Below are positions 22,914 through 36,766 of a DNA stretch of 64,000 nucleotides, piece after piece. The stretch is from Topomyia yanbarensis (lineage: Eukaryota; Arthropoda; Insecta; Diptera; Culicidae). Each line of letters starts with the position of its first letter. Within the stretch, counting starts at the first letter, position 1. The position numbers and the translations under genes are program-made. Under the pieces are notes generated by a model, which was given only the letters and a program-made list of their open reading frames with translations, had not been told where the DNA came from and ran no database searches. Location: the NCBI RefSeq assembly GCF_030247195.1, contig NC_080670.1, positions 208,866,546 to 208,930,545 of the forward strand, given 5' to 3'.

Positions 22914-24780
22914 TAGGTAGAAACAAAGTCGTTCTACGCTCGTTCAAAAGAAACTTCTTCGAATGCTGAATATCTATTCTAATACATTGAAACCCCGATT
23001 TTATCAGCCAAATATGAACATATGTTTGATGAGCTCTAGCAGACGAACAAGACTAAATTCGAGTAAATTATTTCTTGCGCATGTTTTCTTTATCATGAAG
23101 ATGGAAATATGCAAAAATAAAAAGTTCATCATAATCAGAAATATTTATCAGACTACATCAAGGGACTGGAAGAATATTTTAACAGCTTCAGTTTATTATA
23201 AAGAAAAAAAATGCCCGATTTAGTCAATGTCCCCATTTTGTCAGCCTAAAATACACCATGAGACTGATAAAAATGGGTCTTTATTGTATGTATTATTCAC
23301 TGTGTTTCACATTAATAGGTACATTTCGTTTTTGGGGATTTTTTTTATTGCATCGAACTACAACAATTTTTAGGTAGTTTTCAAGGGGTTATTTTATAGA
23401 TTTCTTCCAAAATTTGGCGAACCTATTCCAATTCGTATACCAATTAATTGGTATACTTAAGGGTTTATATGTTGCAGATAGAGAAAATACTGAAATTTTC
23501 AGCTTTTTTCTTACACAATATTACGAAAGCTTATTAAACAATTTTTCCTAATAAGTTTGTGAAAATTATAAACCATTTGAAATTTTTTAATAGTTTTATT
23601 TTTTATTTAACCGTGATTTTTTAATAAATAGTGACCATCGCTTCACAACGTAGTCTATTTTTCATGGCTTGCGGTGAGCACGATCTCTTGAATTGCTGAA
23701 CTGAAAATTATGAAATAGAAATTAATTTTTAGTATTCTTTACAGATTTAACTCGCCGCGCAGATAGCTCTGAATTAGACCCGCTGGTGCCCTAAGACGAT
23801 TTCGCTAGATTTTCAGAGCACTGTGCACCCAGTGCATTAACGCAAGTGACGGAAGGTTATCGAAAATATGGAATTTTAATTTATTTTTTTCAAGTGAAAA
23901 CACTTTTTTCTTTTGGAAAAACGTCCCCGTTTCCAAAAAGAAGAATTTTCTTAATGAGTCGTTCAAGGACACCACAGATACATATACTAATGATTTTTTA
24001 GCTTTACGCTTTTAGTTGAGCTGTTGGACTGGAATCGTAGTCACGGCGAACCTCTTTGAAAAAAAATGCGATTTTGCGGAAATTGCTAAGATTTTGCAAA
24101 TTGGACCTTGTGCTACGCTAGACGAATATCAAGTATTTCATAAACATATGGCTACATACCTTTACAAAAATTCAAACATGTCCCTTTTTTCCCGCATCCC
24201 AACATTTATAACTCCTTAGAAACGCTGTCAATGTCATAAAAGTCACACGACACAAAATTGTTGATTAAAAATCAACCCAAAAAAATCTTTCGTACATCGC
24301 TGGAGAAATCAATTCTGAATATACTGTGAAAGTTTCAAAGCGATCAAAAATCATCTGTTTGATTTATATTCTGCCAGCTCAAAAAATATGGTCGAAAAAC
24401 ACGACTAAAGTTTTCAGCGCGCTCGGGTCTACATATGAGGCGTTGCGGCAGAATTGAAATTTTGAACAATTATTGTCGCCTTAGATTTTTTGGTATATTA
24501 TTTTCAAGACACTGAAGCACGTTTCAGACTAATAAAGCAATTTCGATTAAAAAAAAACTACAGTGATGTAGCTCCTTAAAAGAAATCTATTTTTTCAAGG
24601 TTCACCCTCCCCATAAAATTTTTAAAAATCATGGTACGGAAACCAAGAAATAGCCATATGGTTCATTCAGCAAATGGCTTCAATTGAATTGTTTTACAAC
24701 TATGTAGAATATTACGTAGCCTAATTTCACATATCTAAAAGTTGATACTATGAACACGCTAACCAGAAGGACCATCCTAA
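22914..24780. other. AT-rich intergenic DNA, nothing recognised
   Basis: No supported exon, element end or tandem repeat. The open frames are short and of low-complexity composition. Confidence 0.35.
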
Positions 24781-25170
24781 TTAAACAATTATAAAAAAAA
24801 TCGTCAAAAAGTACTAAGAAAGGTTTTTGAGGATAAGCTTCCAAAATACAATGGTGCAAAATTGTTCACGATTTTGAATATCGAACAGGAATTTCACCAA
24901 ATTGAATTAGACGAAGGGAGTCGGGATATTACTTCTTTTGAAAAGAAAATGGGGACTGTATTGCTATGGAGGACTACTGTACGGCATAAATTATGCCGCC
25001 GAGTTTTTTCAGAAGCTTATGGAATCGATCCTGTCAGATGTCCTGCCTTAATACAGTTGCTTTGATCGACGATATTGTGATTTGCGGGAAAAGTGACGAC
25101 GCAGTTCGACCAATTTTGAAAATCGCTCATTGCTCAAAAGATTGAAGATCGCAAGCGCACTCAATGGGAA
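24780..25170 (+). mobile_element. Ty3/gypsy-type retrotransposon RT fragment
   Basis: The plus strand at 24862 onward reads FTILNIEQEFHQIELDE, then after a frameshift GINYAAEFFQKLMESIL, then after another break LIDDIVICGKS. These are consecutive reverse-transcriptase blocks of Ty3/gypsy elements, with the DD dyad in IDDIV. At least two frameshifts and a stop show the copy is dead. LTRs are not visible. Confidence 0.75.
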
Positions 25171-25199
25171 CTGCAAATTAGAAATTGATCAATAGGTGT

Positions 25200-26900
25200 A
25201 AATGCATAAAATAAGGAACCGTACACAACTGACGTAGCTTTTTTCGGAAATTTTCGACACCTCCCTCCTCCCTCGCAGCATTTTGTCACAAAATTCTAAC
25301 CTCCCTCTTGTAAATAACGTAGCATTTCCCTGAAATTGTTCTGGGTATCGAATTGGAAATCTGGAGATGGATGATGACAAACACATAACAGCGAGTATTA
25401 TGCGACTGATCAATGGCGCACGTATATCGTGTCAATCCAACAATCAAAAGTAAAAATTAGGTAAATAGAAAATAGCACAGACAAACAGATATATTATGAG
25501 TAAATTTCTTGAAAAAAAATCGTTCAGCTCATTTTGCCAGAACACTAGTTCCACCTTTTTATTTATGGTCCCAGACACTCATTTTGTTAGTGGGATATCC
25601 CTCTGATCGGAAACTATTCCTCACTAGTGGTCTTTCCCCCGTATATTTGCGCATATGTCAGTGATGCCATGTCCGTTAAAGCTGACAATGAATAGTTTTA
25701 GAGTTTTATGTCGGTTAGTCTGATGCTACAAGAGTGGATTCTCTGAAAAATAAAACAACCCACAGAATAGGGTATTTTAGCTTAAATTTAGATATTTTTC
25801 AGTTATTAGTGTTGTCAAAAACAAAAGGAGAGGTTTGACTTAATCGATCTCTTCCGTTGTGTAGTTTTAGATACACTCAAAATAAGGTAAATCTAGCTTA
25901 AATATAAATTTACATAACCTAAGGTATAGTTTAACAATCCTATCAATAAGCAATGATTTGTGCCGTGGTAAAATGAAAATTACCTTCAACTTGGTGTACC
26001 TGAATTGAACATATTCAACAATACCACAAAATTGAATTTAAAAACTCAATTTTAGGTAGTTTTTCGTATGCATGTATAACACAATAAGAACTGTTATACT
26101 AAAATTATGAATCAGTATCCTATATAGAAATGCTACAAAAATTATAGGAAAATCAGCCACCATTTATTTGAATTTTTTTTAGGTGATTTATTTGAAAAAT
26201 TTTTAGTTGAACTTTTCATAAGACTAAATTTTGAAGCGGAGCCCCTCTGTTGAAGATCCAAATATATTCTTCAATACAATACAAAAGGCAGAGAAAGAGA
26301 TCTAAGTAGAAAAAGTACGTAAAAAGAAATCGCGCAAAGAAGGATCTACTATGCTCTCGAGGTAAAATTATTTTATTTAATGGGACTGTTATCAAAAACG
26401 GAGTGTTGGTTCGAAATAATGTGTTATGCAACATTTTATATACACAAATGAAAACTCTTATAAAAATAAGCACCGCACAAGCATTTTCTTATCAAGAAAA
26501 GTTAAACTACTTTTAAAAAAAATATCTAAGAAATGGTCATTTTTTAACGTTGTTGCCTTTTGTGTGGATAAAGTTCATTCACCAAAAATGTATCTTTTGA
26601 ACACACTGACACACTCATTACTGTCTGTTTTGTAATTGAATTCAGATTAAAGCAATATAACAGTCTACGATTGTAGATTTTTTAAATAAATTTTCCGATA
26701 GCCCTCAATTTTTATTGTCATTGATTAATAGAATGCGAACAAGCGTCATAAGAAATTCATTGGTATCATTCATACGACTCAAATGAAAAATATATTTTAT
26801 GAATGACAAATATCTATAATTGATCACTCTACCTTAAAAGAAGGTATTCCACTCACTACTGTCGTTATGTTCGTCGACCAGTTTCGTTAAAACTGCCCCG
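25200..26900. other. AT-rich intergenic DNA, nothing recognised
   Basis: No coding exon or recognisable element. Strings such as cactcaaaataaggtaaat near 25873 may be MITE ends, but I could not find a partner. Confidence 0.3.
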
Positions 26901-29340
26901 TACGTCAGATGCAAACTCACGCACACCTCTCAACACCCTTCAAAATTTCACGCGATGCTCTATCTAGTCTATCTCCCTCTCTCAAGTTTTTTGACCGTCC
27001 ATCGTCCGTCCCTATATTCGCCTGTCGTTCAGTTGCGGTCGCTGCGCAAGGAAAAGTGTCTCTCGAAATGGTCTAAGGACGGCACGGTAATTAGCGTTTT
27101 ATTTAGCTTTCTGCACCAGCAAAACTGACGGTCCATTCCGGGTTCGACGGTGCCGGTACCGGTTCGGAATGGGCCGATCTGCGACGGGTCATCGTTTTCC
27201 ACCAGTTTCGCGATGTGATTCAGTGAGAATTTCACTTTTTTCGCTTCAGCTGACTGGCTGCCTGGCTCCGCGAGTTCTGTAGTGGGCAGCTAGCTAGCTG
27301 TGGGCGGGGGGTACCGTCGTCCTGTTTCGGGAGTTACTAGAGGAAAAAAAAACTTTCGATTAGGGAGTTTTCTTTGTGTTTGACGGTCAGTGAAGTTAAG
27401 GCTATCGCGTTCTATTCGCTGAAGTGTCTGATAGTAGGAACATTCGTTCGGAAGAGGAGGTAGGTGGGATACTGGAGGGGTGGTATGAATTTTCCACCTT
27501 CAACAGAAACAGCAGGCTTATTGGCTTTTATCGGCTTGCCTTGCTCGGAGCAATAAACCGCGATCGGGAGAGAGTGAGAGAGAGCCTTGTCACGGTTGAT
27601 GGCAGCAGGCTACTGGCGTTGCCTTGGTTGAAAACAGAAAGGAATCGATACATTTTTCCATTCAATCGTTGAATGGGCTGTCAGCGGGTGAGAAGAAAAA
27701 ATCGACTGGTGATTATGTGCGGTGCCGAGTGCTTTGCAACGATACTAGGAGAGTGTCAGCCCCCGTAAGAGCAAATTCTGTCATAGGAAAAAGTGAGCGC
27801 CTAAGAGTGCTGTGTGAAAGGTGAAAAATGTGCCTCAAGGAATAAGTGCTTCTGCGTGAGAGATGTTGATATGGCAAGGCAAAATAAAAGAAAATTTACT
27901 TCTTTGAAGAACTCTTCTGTGGTTGCACTCTAAAAAAACGGTCAGGCAATGGATGGGATGTTTTTGCAAAACAAGCTAAAAATATCGCTGCTTGCCGGTC
28001 ACATATTTTATCTCTCGATAATGGATAATGTTGTCGAGTCCAAAAATAACACCCTACCGAAGGGGAAATATATTGTCTGAATCGGCAGGAGTGTCGTGCA
28101 ATGTTGTTTGCGGCATTTTTAATGCCCGAAACTGATTTCGCTGACGTAATTTCGGTTCAACGGAATCAAATTTGATTCGTAGTATTTTATTTCTCGTTTA
28201 TAAATTTAAAATTTGTCTAGAGAATTGTCGGCAGCTTTGCAACTGTGTTGGCTTTCTCTCATTTAAAGGAGTTCTTACACCACCAGTTTGACACATGTGG
28301 CTATCGTATTCACCCACTGAGTTTCCATCAATTAATTGGATACAACTGGGCAGGATCAGCCACGAGAGTGAGTGCTAACACATACACCAATGTCTTGCCG
28401 TATTGCTATTTGGCATTGGCTTCAGCATTTGCCAAGCAACTTTTCAGCAGTCCTTTCAAACGGTGGACTCAACCCTGCTCCTGTTGCTAGAGTAGTTTTT
28501 TCATTAACATCCTGAAGGAAATGCTCCGGTTGACTGTGTGTGTGTGAGCAAGAGAAAGTACGCTCCCGTACAGTCAGTCCTGCCAGCCCTCGGTGAGTGC
28601 GAAGCAGTGTCCGTGTGTGGAGCGAAGGGTGTTTTCCACCCTGGATGACGTTAGCAGCCAGATTTTTCCGAACCGAACCGCTGGGTGGGGAAGTGTTCGT
28701 TGTTCCTGTGTCGAAAAATTCTGACAAGTGTGCAAATCATCATCCCACGGTCAGTCGAAGAGTTCTTTGTGATCGGAGAAAGCTGCAGCAACCAGGCAGG
28801 CTGATAGGCAACGTGGTTTAGTGTTTCCTCGTAGGCTTTCTTCAGGACAATGGAATCAGCTGAAAAGTAACACATATGAGAAAGTTAAGGAAGCCCGTGC
28901 AACCTAGAGACAGGCTCCAGAATTATTGATTTTGACCGTGCACACCTGTGCACTAGGCGGATGAGTTGGCTGTGGTTCGGATTGCCTACCTAAGGGCGTA
29001 AAAAGTTTTACCAGCTGGAGAAAAAAAGTGAAAGCAGACCCTGCTGCTGGTCGTGTAGTTGGTTGTGAGCCGAAACGTCGAAGAATCCGGACTGTTTAGT
29101 TAGTGTCTTCCAAAGAATAGTCATAGCCTCCGGGGTTATTGTGACATAAGTGTTAATGTATTACTGTGAGGATATCGAAATAACGAGACAAAGTAGTGAC
29201 AAGCACAGTGAAAAAAATTGTGAAAGTGCCACGTTGTGGCTGTGCCAGTGTAGATCCAGTGGAGCTGAAGTATGAAGTTAGTACCGAATGGAGCTGAACT
29301 TGTTCTAGTGAAGGTCACCATAGAGTTAGCAAATCAAGTT
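26900..29340 (+). promoter_or_regulatory. Probable promoter and long 5' UTR exon region, plus strand
   Basis: Composition changes sharply from AT-rich to balanced here. Arthropod-type initiators (tcagt) occur at 27029, 27387 and 28574 with gtgaaaa/aaagtg-rich leader sequence typical of mosquito 5' UTRs. A consensus donor cctcggtgagt lies at about 28588-28598. No long reading frame is present. The nearest downstream plus-strand gene is Asator, whose 5' UTR exon has a strong acceptor at 41183. A distal Asator promoter with an intron of roughly 12 kb is therefore plausible but unproven. Confidence 0.4.
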
Positions 29341-30560
29341 CGTTTGTTAATCGTGTATTTCATTAACATTGAATTCAAATTCTTTTAACGCCATTTATTG
29401 ATTCGACAGTTTCAATTTTCATCTACCTGTCATTCTCTGCCGAAGCTTTTGGTCCTAAATTTGTATCGCGTCTATTGATTTATCTTGCCCCTTTCTGACT
29501 AATCGGGTGTATCGTGTGTTGTATTCGTCACTTCCTACCATCCTCGTTCATCGTCGCTCAGCAAATAGTTGAATTGTCGTTGTGATACTTTGTATTTGGC
29601 CGTCCCGTCCTAATGTGCAGCCCGAAGCGCTATCGCAGTCCGGAGGAGGGTTAGGCGGCCATTAGATATATGTTCATGCATACATATATCATCATCGTCG
29701 TCGTCATCAGAAGCAAGGCAGGGGGATCGGATTACCGTTCTCTGCGTGTTTTGCTCTTTTTGTGCGATGTTTTGCTTACTGGCTTATAAGTAGAATCATG
29801 TCAATATCAACAACGGCAGAAAAAAAACAGCTAGGAAAGGGGCGATGGGAGTATTTAATTAGATCAAGGTTAACTACTGGAGCACCTTAACGAGATGGGA
29901 TGGTGGTAGAGGGAATTTGCGCATTTGTTAAAGAGGATCCATTTTTGGGTTGAAATAGAGAATAGAATGGGCTGTTATGTGTGATAATCCGGATATGCAG
30001 GAAAGTGCGGATTAGAAAAGTTGTTGAACAGGACTAAGGCAATATTTCAACTCACGATTTTTTATTAGACTAAATTTTGGAATGATAGATGGTTAATATT
30101 CATATAAACTAACTTTCCTCTGACGTTGAGCGTACATTTTATGGGATACTTCCAGCTACTTGACCCGTCCTCTATTATAACGGGTAGCCGCTGCACACAG
30201 TCGGCTCCTAGCCTGTTTTTGCCCTTTTCTAGTAGCCGTATGAACAAAAAACCTTCCCTTCCGAGCTGGGCATTTTGTCATTGATTTGAATATTTCAAAA
30301 GTCTATACGTACTGCGGAAACGATAGCCACTTGAACCTGAAGCGTTTCTGGGCATCGGGCAGAAGAATTTATGTCAAATGTACGTGAAGTCCTTTTTGCT
30401 ATTCCGATATGTTCCAATAACGCTCTATAGAGGTAAGAAACAAGTTCCAAACGTTTCAAATCCATTCTCACGGACCAAAAATATATGCTGCCACACTTCG
30501 CTTCGAGACTGTGAAGACGAGAGATTAAAACGGATTCGAGGCATCAAATTTAAAGATTGC
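29341..30560. other. Probable intron, nothing recognised
   Basis: No coding exon. A short atcatcgtcgtcgtcatc microsatellite lies near 29690. Confidence 0.35.
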
Positions 30561-31430
30561 TGAACATGTAATCTCTTTACATACCTAGGAACTTCCGAGG
30601 TTCTTTTGTGACTTGTTGGACCTCGAGTTTGCTGGTAGTGTTGAGATTTTAAACTTTGAACCTTATTGTAGAAAGCTTAGAAACGAAATTGTTCAGATCT
30701 TCTATACATTCAAAAATTTATCCGGAATTCAGGGAAGTTCTATCAACTTCAGGTCATTTCCACTGAGAGTTTCTGCGATCTTCCGATATATTATGTGTCA
30801 AATTTCAGGGATGTTGTCTGAGCAGCAAGAATATCCTACGACTTCGAGGAACTATCGCTGGAAAGTCCTGTAAGCTTGTGTAATAGCTGTTGAAGTTCTG
30901 AGAAGTTCAACCAACTACAGGAATTTTCGACGAATTTCAAGGGAAGTCCGCCGAAGTGCAATGCAATTGTTAGAACCTTTAGGAATGTTCTAGGACATCT
31001 CTTGTAGCTTTACGAACTGCAGCGATAAGCCGAGAGTCCAACCAATAGTCCTATAGCTCTGCGAAATTCTCGTATCTCCGGTCCTTCATGGAGGCCTTAA
31101 GAGTTTTATGGAATTGTAATAAGAGTCTGGAAACTCTTACAAACTACCAGGCTGCTCTGCGTGCTTTAGGAATGTCCTACGAATTTCAAAGACGCCCATC
31201 GTAGTTCTTGAAAGTTCTGAGAAATGCAAGAAAATTCCATTGAACTCAGGACACAATTAAATTCAAGATAGACGAAACACAGTGAATCCTTACAAAATTT
31301 TGGGTTGAAGATTTGGATAAATTTTGATTCTTGGAACATATAAACTATTGGAGCTAGTCCAAAAGAACAACTTTTGAATACTTGTGACCTTTTAGTTCCT
31401 AGCCTCATGAGACACGTGCATTCCGAGGAC
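30560..31430. repeat. Degenerate GAAGTTC-type repeat field
   Basis: Words such as gaagttctgagaagttc, ggaagttctatcaacttc and gaatttcaa recur at irregular spacing. This resembles an old, highly diverged minisatellite that abuts the cleaner 9-bp array to its right. The period could not be fixed by eye. Confidence 0.4.
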
Positions 31431-34400
31431 ATTTAGATTTTTTGGGATCATTTGAATGGTTGCCTCTTGGGACTCGTGATTGGATTCTACGGGATCTTTG
31501 AATTGGTGTCATCTTTGAATTCTTGAAATCTTGAAACTTTTGGGAACATCTGAGGCTTTCGATCTCTTAGAATCCTTGTACTTATGGAACATATGTACTC
31601 CTGAATTGTTTATATCTTTGAACTCTTGGGGCCTAGGAACTGTTGGCACATTACTACTCTTCGGATCATTGCAGTCCTTTTGACCTTTGGACTCTGGACT
31701 CCTCATTTTTGGGATTTTTTGACTCTTGGGATCTCTAGACTCTGAGGACCTTCGAACCCTTGAGACTTTTGGACTCCCAAGTCCTTTGAACTCTTAGGAC
31801 TGCTGGATTCTTAGAAACTTTGAACTCTTGGGATCTTTTGACTCTAGGAACCTGAACTCTTGGGAGCTTTGGCGTCTTGAAATTTTTGGGACGTGGAACA
31901 TTAGGCACTTTTGGAACTCTTGGGGCCTTCGAAACTTCTGGGATCTTTGAAACCTTTGGACCTGTGGAACTCTCGAGACCTTTGTGACTTTTGGGACCTT
32001 CAAAAATCCTAGGGCCACAGGGCCTTTGGAACTTTAGGATCGTTGCTACTATTGAAATCTTTGCGTCCACAGGATATTTTGGCGCTCTTGGGACTTCCAT
32101 GACTTTTGGGAGTTTTGTAAATTGTGGGACATCTAGACATTTTAGAGCTTTGGAACACTTGGGACCTTCAAATCTCTTGGAACCACCACCTTTGATACAA
32201 CTTTTGGGACCCTTGGAATTCTTGGGGACTTTCGCGACTTTTGAGACTTTTGGAACTTTTGGGACTTCCAAGAATTTTTTGGGACATTTAGATCACTTGA
32301 AAGTTGCGAGACTCTTGGAAGCTTCACATTTGAAAACTTTGGGAACCTTGGGACCTTTGGCATCGCTAAGGCCAGAGCTTTAGACATTTTGAACTCTTGG
32401 GATCGTTGTGACTATAGGGCCTTTAGGTCCCTTGGGACTTACGCAACTTTTGGGACCGATGGAACTTTTGGGACCTTTATGACATATGAACCATAGGGAC
32501 CATTGGAACTCTTGTGACCTTTGGAACTTTTAGAACCTTTGAAACCTTCATGGCTTTCGGAACTTTTCGTACCTGTGGGACAACCGGGTTCTTTGGGACT
32601 CTTAGAATCTTCGTTACATGTGGGACTGTCGGAACTCTTCGGAGCTTTGGATCGTTGGAACTTTCGTGATCCATGTGACTAGGAACTTCGGGTCTCTTGG
32701 GACCCATGAAATTTTTGGGACCTTTGGAACTTTTGGAACGCCACAAACCCTTATGACCTTCGAAACTTTTGGTACCTGTGAGACTACCTATTCCTTTGGG
32801 ACTCTTGGGATCTTCATTACAATTGGGACCTTCAAAAAAAACTTGAGACCTTTGGGTTCAGTGAATTCTTTGGAACTCTTGGGATCCTTACTATAGGGCT
32901 TTTGGGTCTCTTAAGACCGAGGGGTTCTTGGGACCTTTGAAACCCTTATGAACTTTGGAACTTTTAGAATCTTTAGGACTACGGTGTTTTTGGGACTCTT
33001 AGGACTTTCGTTACAATTGGGACGTTTGCAACATCTGGGACCTTCGGAACTTTTGGTACCTTTAGAACTCTTGGAACTTTCGAGACACTTAGAACCTTAA
33101 CTTTTGGGATCATTAGAAGTCTTGGAACCACGGGGCCTTTGGAACTTTTTGGATCTTTGCTGCTCTTGCAATGCGTTCACAGGGTATTTTGGTACTCTTA
33201 GAACCTCCATGACTTTGGGAGCTTTGCAAATTTTGGGATATCTAGGACAATTGAGAGCTTTGGAACATTTGGGACTTTCAAAACTCTTGAGACCTTTAGC
33301 ACCTTTGAGGCCTTTGCAAGTTTTGGGACCCTAGGAATATTTGGGGACTTTCGTGACTTTTGAGACCTACGACCTCATATGAGCTTTGGATCTTTGCAAC
33401 TCTTGGGATCCTTGAGACTTTAGAACCTTTGGGTCTCTTGAAACCTACGGAACTTTTGGGGCCTTTGGAACTCTTGGGACCTTTGCGAGTATAGGACCAT
33501 GGGGACCATTAGATCTCACGTGACCTCTGGAACTTTTAGGACCCTTGAAACCTTTGACATTCAGAACTTTTGGTAAGTTTGGAACTACCGGATCATCTAG
33601 GACTCTTGGAACTCTCATTACGTTTGGGACCTTCAGAAACCTTGGGACCTTTGGCATCACTGGGGTCCTTTGACCTTTTGAGAGCTTTGGATCTTTGAAA
33701 CACTAGGGATCCTTGGGACTATAGGAACTTTGGGTCTCTTGGGACTTTGGGAACGTTTTGGACCTTTGGCTCTCTTGGGACCTTTGGAACTGTTGGGGCA
33801 TGTGGAACATTTGGGACCTTTGGAACTCTTGGGGTCTTTGGAACTTTTGGGACTTTTGGAATCCTTATGACTTTCGGAACTTTTGGGACTACTGGGTCCT
33901 TTTGAGCTCTTGGAACCTTCGTTACATTTGGAATCTTTGAAACACTTATAACCAGAAGTTTTATCATTAGAACTCTTAGAACATTCAAGACAATTGGGAC
34001 CTTAACTTTTGGGATCTTTAGAAGCCTTGGGACCTTTGGGATCACTGGTGCCTTTAGAACTCTTGGGAACTTTGGGCCTTTGGAACTCTTGGGATCATTG
34101 TGGCTATAGGATCTTTGGGTCTCTTGGGACTTACGAAACCTTCGGGACCTTTAGAACTCTTGGGACCTTTGTGACCTTGGGGATCATAAGGGCCTTTGGA
34201 ACTCGGGATACTCAAAACATTTGAGACCCTTGAAACCCTTATGACCTTGGCAGCTTTTGGTACATTTGGGACAACTGGGTCCTTTGAACTCTTTGGAGCT
34301 TTGGACCGTTGGATCCTTGTGACTATAGAGCCTTTGGTTCTCTTAGGACCTTTGGAACTTCTGAGACCTTTGGAACTTTTAAGACCTTTGGAACCCTTGG

Positions 34401-34790
34401 GACCATTGGGATTTTTGGAACATTTGGGACCATTGAAACCCTTATAACCTTAGAAACATTTGGTATCTTTGGGACTACTGGGTCCATCGGAACTCTTGGG
34501 ACCTTCGTTACATTTGGGACGTTTGGAATAATTGGGAGTTGTGGACCTTTTGATCCTTGTGACTATAGGGCCTTTGTGTCTCTGGGGACCCTTGGAACTT
34601 TTCAGACCTTCGGGACTTTTGAGACCTTCCGAACTTTTGGTACCTTAAGAACTCTTGAAACTTTCGAGACACTTGGGATCTTAACTCTGAGATCTTTGGA
34701 AGCCTTGGAACCTTTGGAAACATAGAACTCTTGGAATCTTAGGAACATATGAAATCTGTTTTACTTTTGGGGCCTTTGGAACTGCTGCTA
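31430..34790. repeat. ~3.4-kb minisatellite with 9-bp unit (ttgggacct / ttggaactc)
   Basis: The tract consists of variants of the 9-bp unit ttt-ggg-acc alternating with ttt-gga-act, an 18-bp pair, with scattered substitutions. Because 9 is a multiple of 3, several frames stay open on both strands, giving Phe-Gly-Thr-rich frames on plus and Val-Pro-Lys-rich frames on minus (up to 178 codons). These are by-products, not genes. Longer landmarks (gtgactatagggccttt near 32410, with variants near 34090, 34320 and 34560) recur at irregular intervals and indicate a higher-order arrangement. Confidence 0.85.
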
Positions 34791-34799
34791 CTCTTTGGT

Positions 34800-36140
34800 A
34801 TTGTTGGGATTAGAAAAGCGGCTAGCCATGGATCTAGAGCCACAACGAAATGATGGATGCGACGAACTCGCACAGTACGTCAGCGAGAATGGTACCTACT
34901 CTTGGAAGTAGTGGTTAACTCCATGAAATTTAGTATAACTAGGATAGTTTGTAATGCACCCGCAAAGACTAATGGAGCCTGCTTCAACGGTCTTTTTTAT
35001 TCATTAGTTATTAGTTAGAAATTTGCGTTTCGATTTCGTCATATCAGACACTTACCCAGTACCAAGACTAAGATACCGACGAATTGACGCTAGCTCTAAA
35101 ACCGGTGTTCCAGCGCAAAGACCTAGTTGAGCGTGATGTCCAAAAAATTAATATTTATTTCCCGTCAATAGCTATCCGCATTTAGTGCCGATCACCTACG
35201 CCAGCCGGACGATGTCAGCATATGAACCCTAGATATCGACCCATCAACACCTGGACTGGGACCAACAGCTTTACTTCCCTTCCGAAGGAAGACGTGACCA
35301 CGGGTATTTGTCGTCTCGGAAAATCCCAACAACTGCGCCATGAAACGATTGTAAACAGAAATGTATAGAGAACTGCTAAAGGAACGGTAGCTACTAGTGT
35401 CGCTTGTAGACTAATTGTTGCAGTGCAGACAAGGCAAAGTGGCGGTGGGTTCCGATATACGGGGAAAAGTTTTCACGACATCTTACCTCAGTTGGAGATA
35501 GATCTGTCTTGATGCTATCTATGGAGAAGCAGTTCAGATAAAAACGTAGGTCTCTACGTTATCAACGTTGCGATCCTCGGTGCTACGAATTCACCACGTT
35601 CACCAATTTTCGTCAGTTTGTCAACAATTGGAATGCTCTCGATTACCCGAATCGGTATCAAAGGGTAGTAGAAGCGGTAACAAAGAACCGCTACGTCGAC
35701 GGCTTCCTGGACAGTGTTAACGCAGTTAATGTGAAGCCGTAGAAATTGAGAAGCAAGTGCAAGTTATTTACGCTGCAGCTCTATTTCAGCTCAAAAAAAT
35801 CTTCCGGAGTTTCTCGTTGCAGCATATGAGTGATATCCAGATTCTCCAGGTCAAGCAATTACCAGAACTTGGACAGCTTCATAAAGCAAAATCTTCAGTT
35901 TGCGATAAACGCCATCGGTCGATAGGTCGAAACAGCTGGGTTTAACTTGGCTAACGATATCGCTTATTGTTGCAATTTGCAACTAGGTGGAATACTGATT
36001 CTCTTCCGTCAGGTACCGAAAGTTCTGAGCACCCCTCATACGAAATAGCAAAAGAAGCAGGACACGTTTTATTCGGACCATCATCTGCCGACATTTGACT
36101 TGAAACAGAGGGGATGCCCTCATCCTCGGAAGGGCACATT
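34800..36140 (+). mobile_element. Decayed BEL-Pao pol fragment
   Basis: The plus strand at about 35590-35900 reads FTTFTNFRQFVNNW, then NRYVDGFLDSVN, then after a frameshift IEKQVQVIYAAALFQLKK. This matches the BEL-Pao reverse transcriptase around its YVDD box, here mutated to YVDG at 35692-35703. Stops and frameshifts surround it. Flanking sequence to both sides looks like more of the same dead element, but LTRs were not identified. Confidence 0.65.
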
Positions 36141-36339
36141 CACAGCAAGATCTACTGTGGAGTCGAGATCACAAGCCACAACTGGGACGATTTAATCAGT
36201 TTATTGGCTACTCTGTACAATAGTAGGATTCGACTGACTTCCAAGCAACGTAGCAGTTGTGTCTCCAAGCTACTCGATCGAGTTTGGGTAGGAATCAGGG
36301 GGATTTGAACAGGTTCGCCTATCTTTAATCCGTTCCGTT

Positions 36340-36490
36340 TTTTTTTCAATGGAAGCCCCTCATAGTTACATTATGAATGTAATCGGAATGGGGATCAGGG
36401 TTAGATGATGGCAATCGATGATTGACGCCACTTAAAAATACAAAATTATGATTTACGGTTGAAAAATATCTATATTACTCTCGTTGTACT
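36340..36490. repeat. Dispersed repeat fragment related to 38.57-38.96 kb
   Basis: Shares tgacgcca, atttacggttgaaaaatat and an agatgatggcaatcgatg-type motif with sequence at 38570-38700 (cttccggttaaaaaatatc, agatgacagaaatcgatg) and at about 38935-38985. These are probably pieces of one interspersed family with an internal repeat. Confidence 0.4.
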
Positions 36491-36766
36491 AGACGGAATA
36501 GCATATTGGTTGCTGTGTTAGGTCCTAATTAGTTACAACAATTTCGTATTGAATTTTTAAATGTGTACAAAAAACACAAAAGACTCCATTGGCAAGCTAG
36601 GTAGGCAGTAGACAAGCATACAAGTCTCACGATTTTACAAATAAATATAATGAAGGATTGGCATGATTCAATTCTTCACCTACTACTGAATTATCAACCC
36701 TCAGTGTAGTTACAAACACTCCGCTTAGATCCCACCCGTCGTTATTTTTCGTCACTTTCAACCACA

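Noticed and set aside
31509..34725. Long frames rich in Val-Pro-Lys (minus) or Phe-Gly-Thr (plus)
   Set aside because: They are products of a 9-bp tandem repeat that keeps frames open on both strands; no start context, splice signals or domain.
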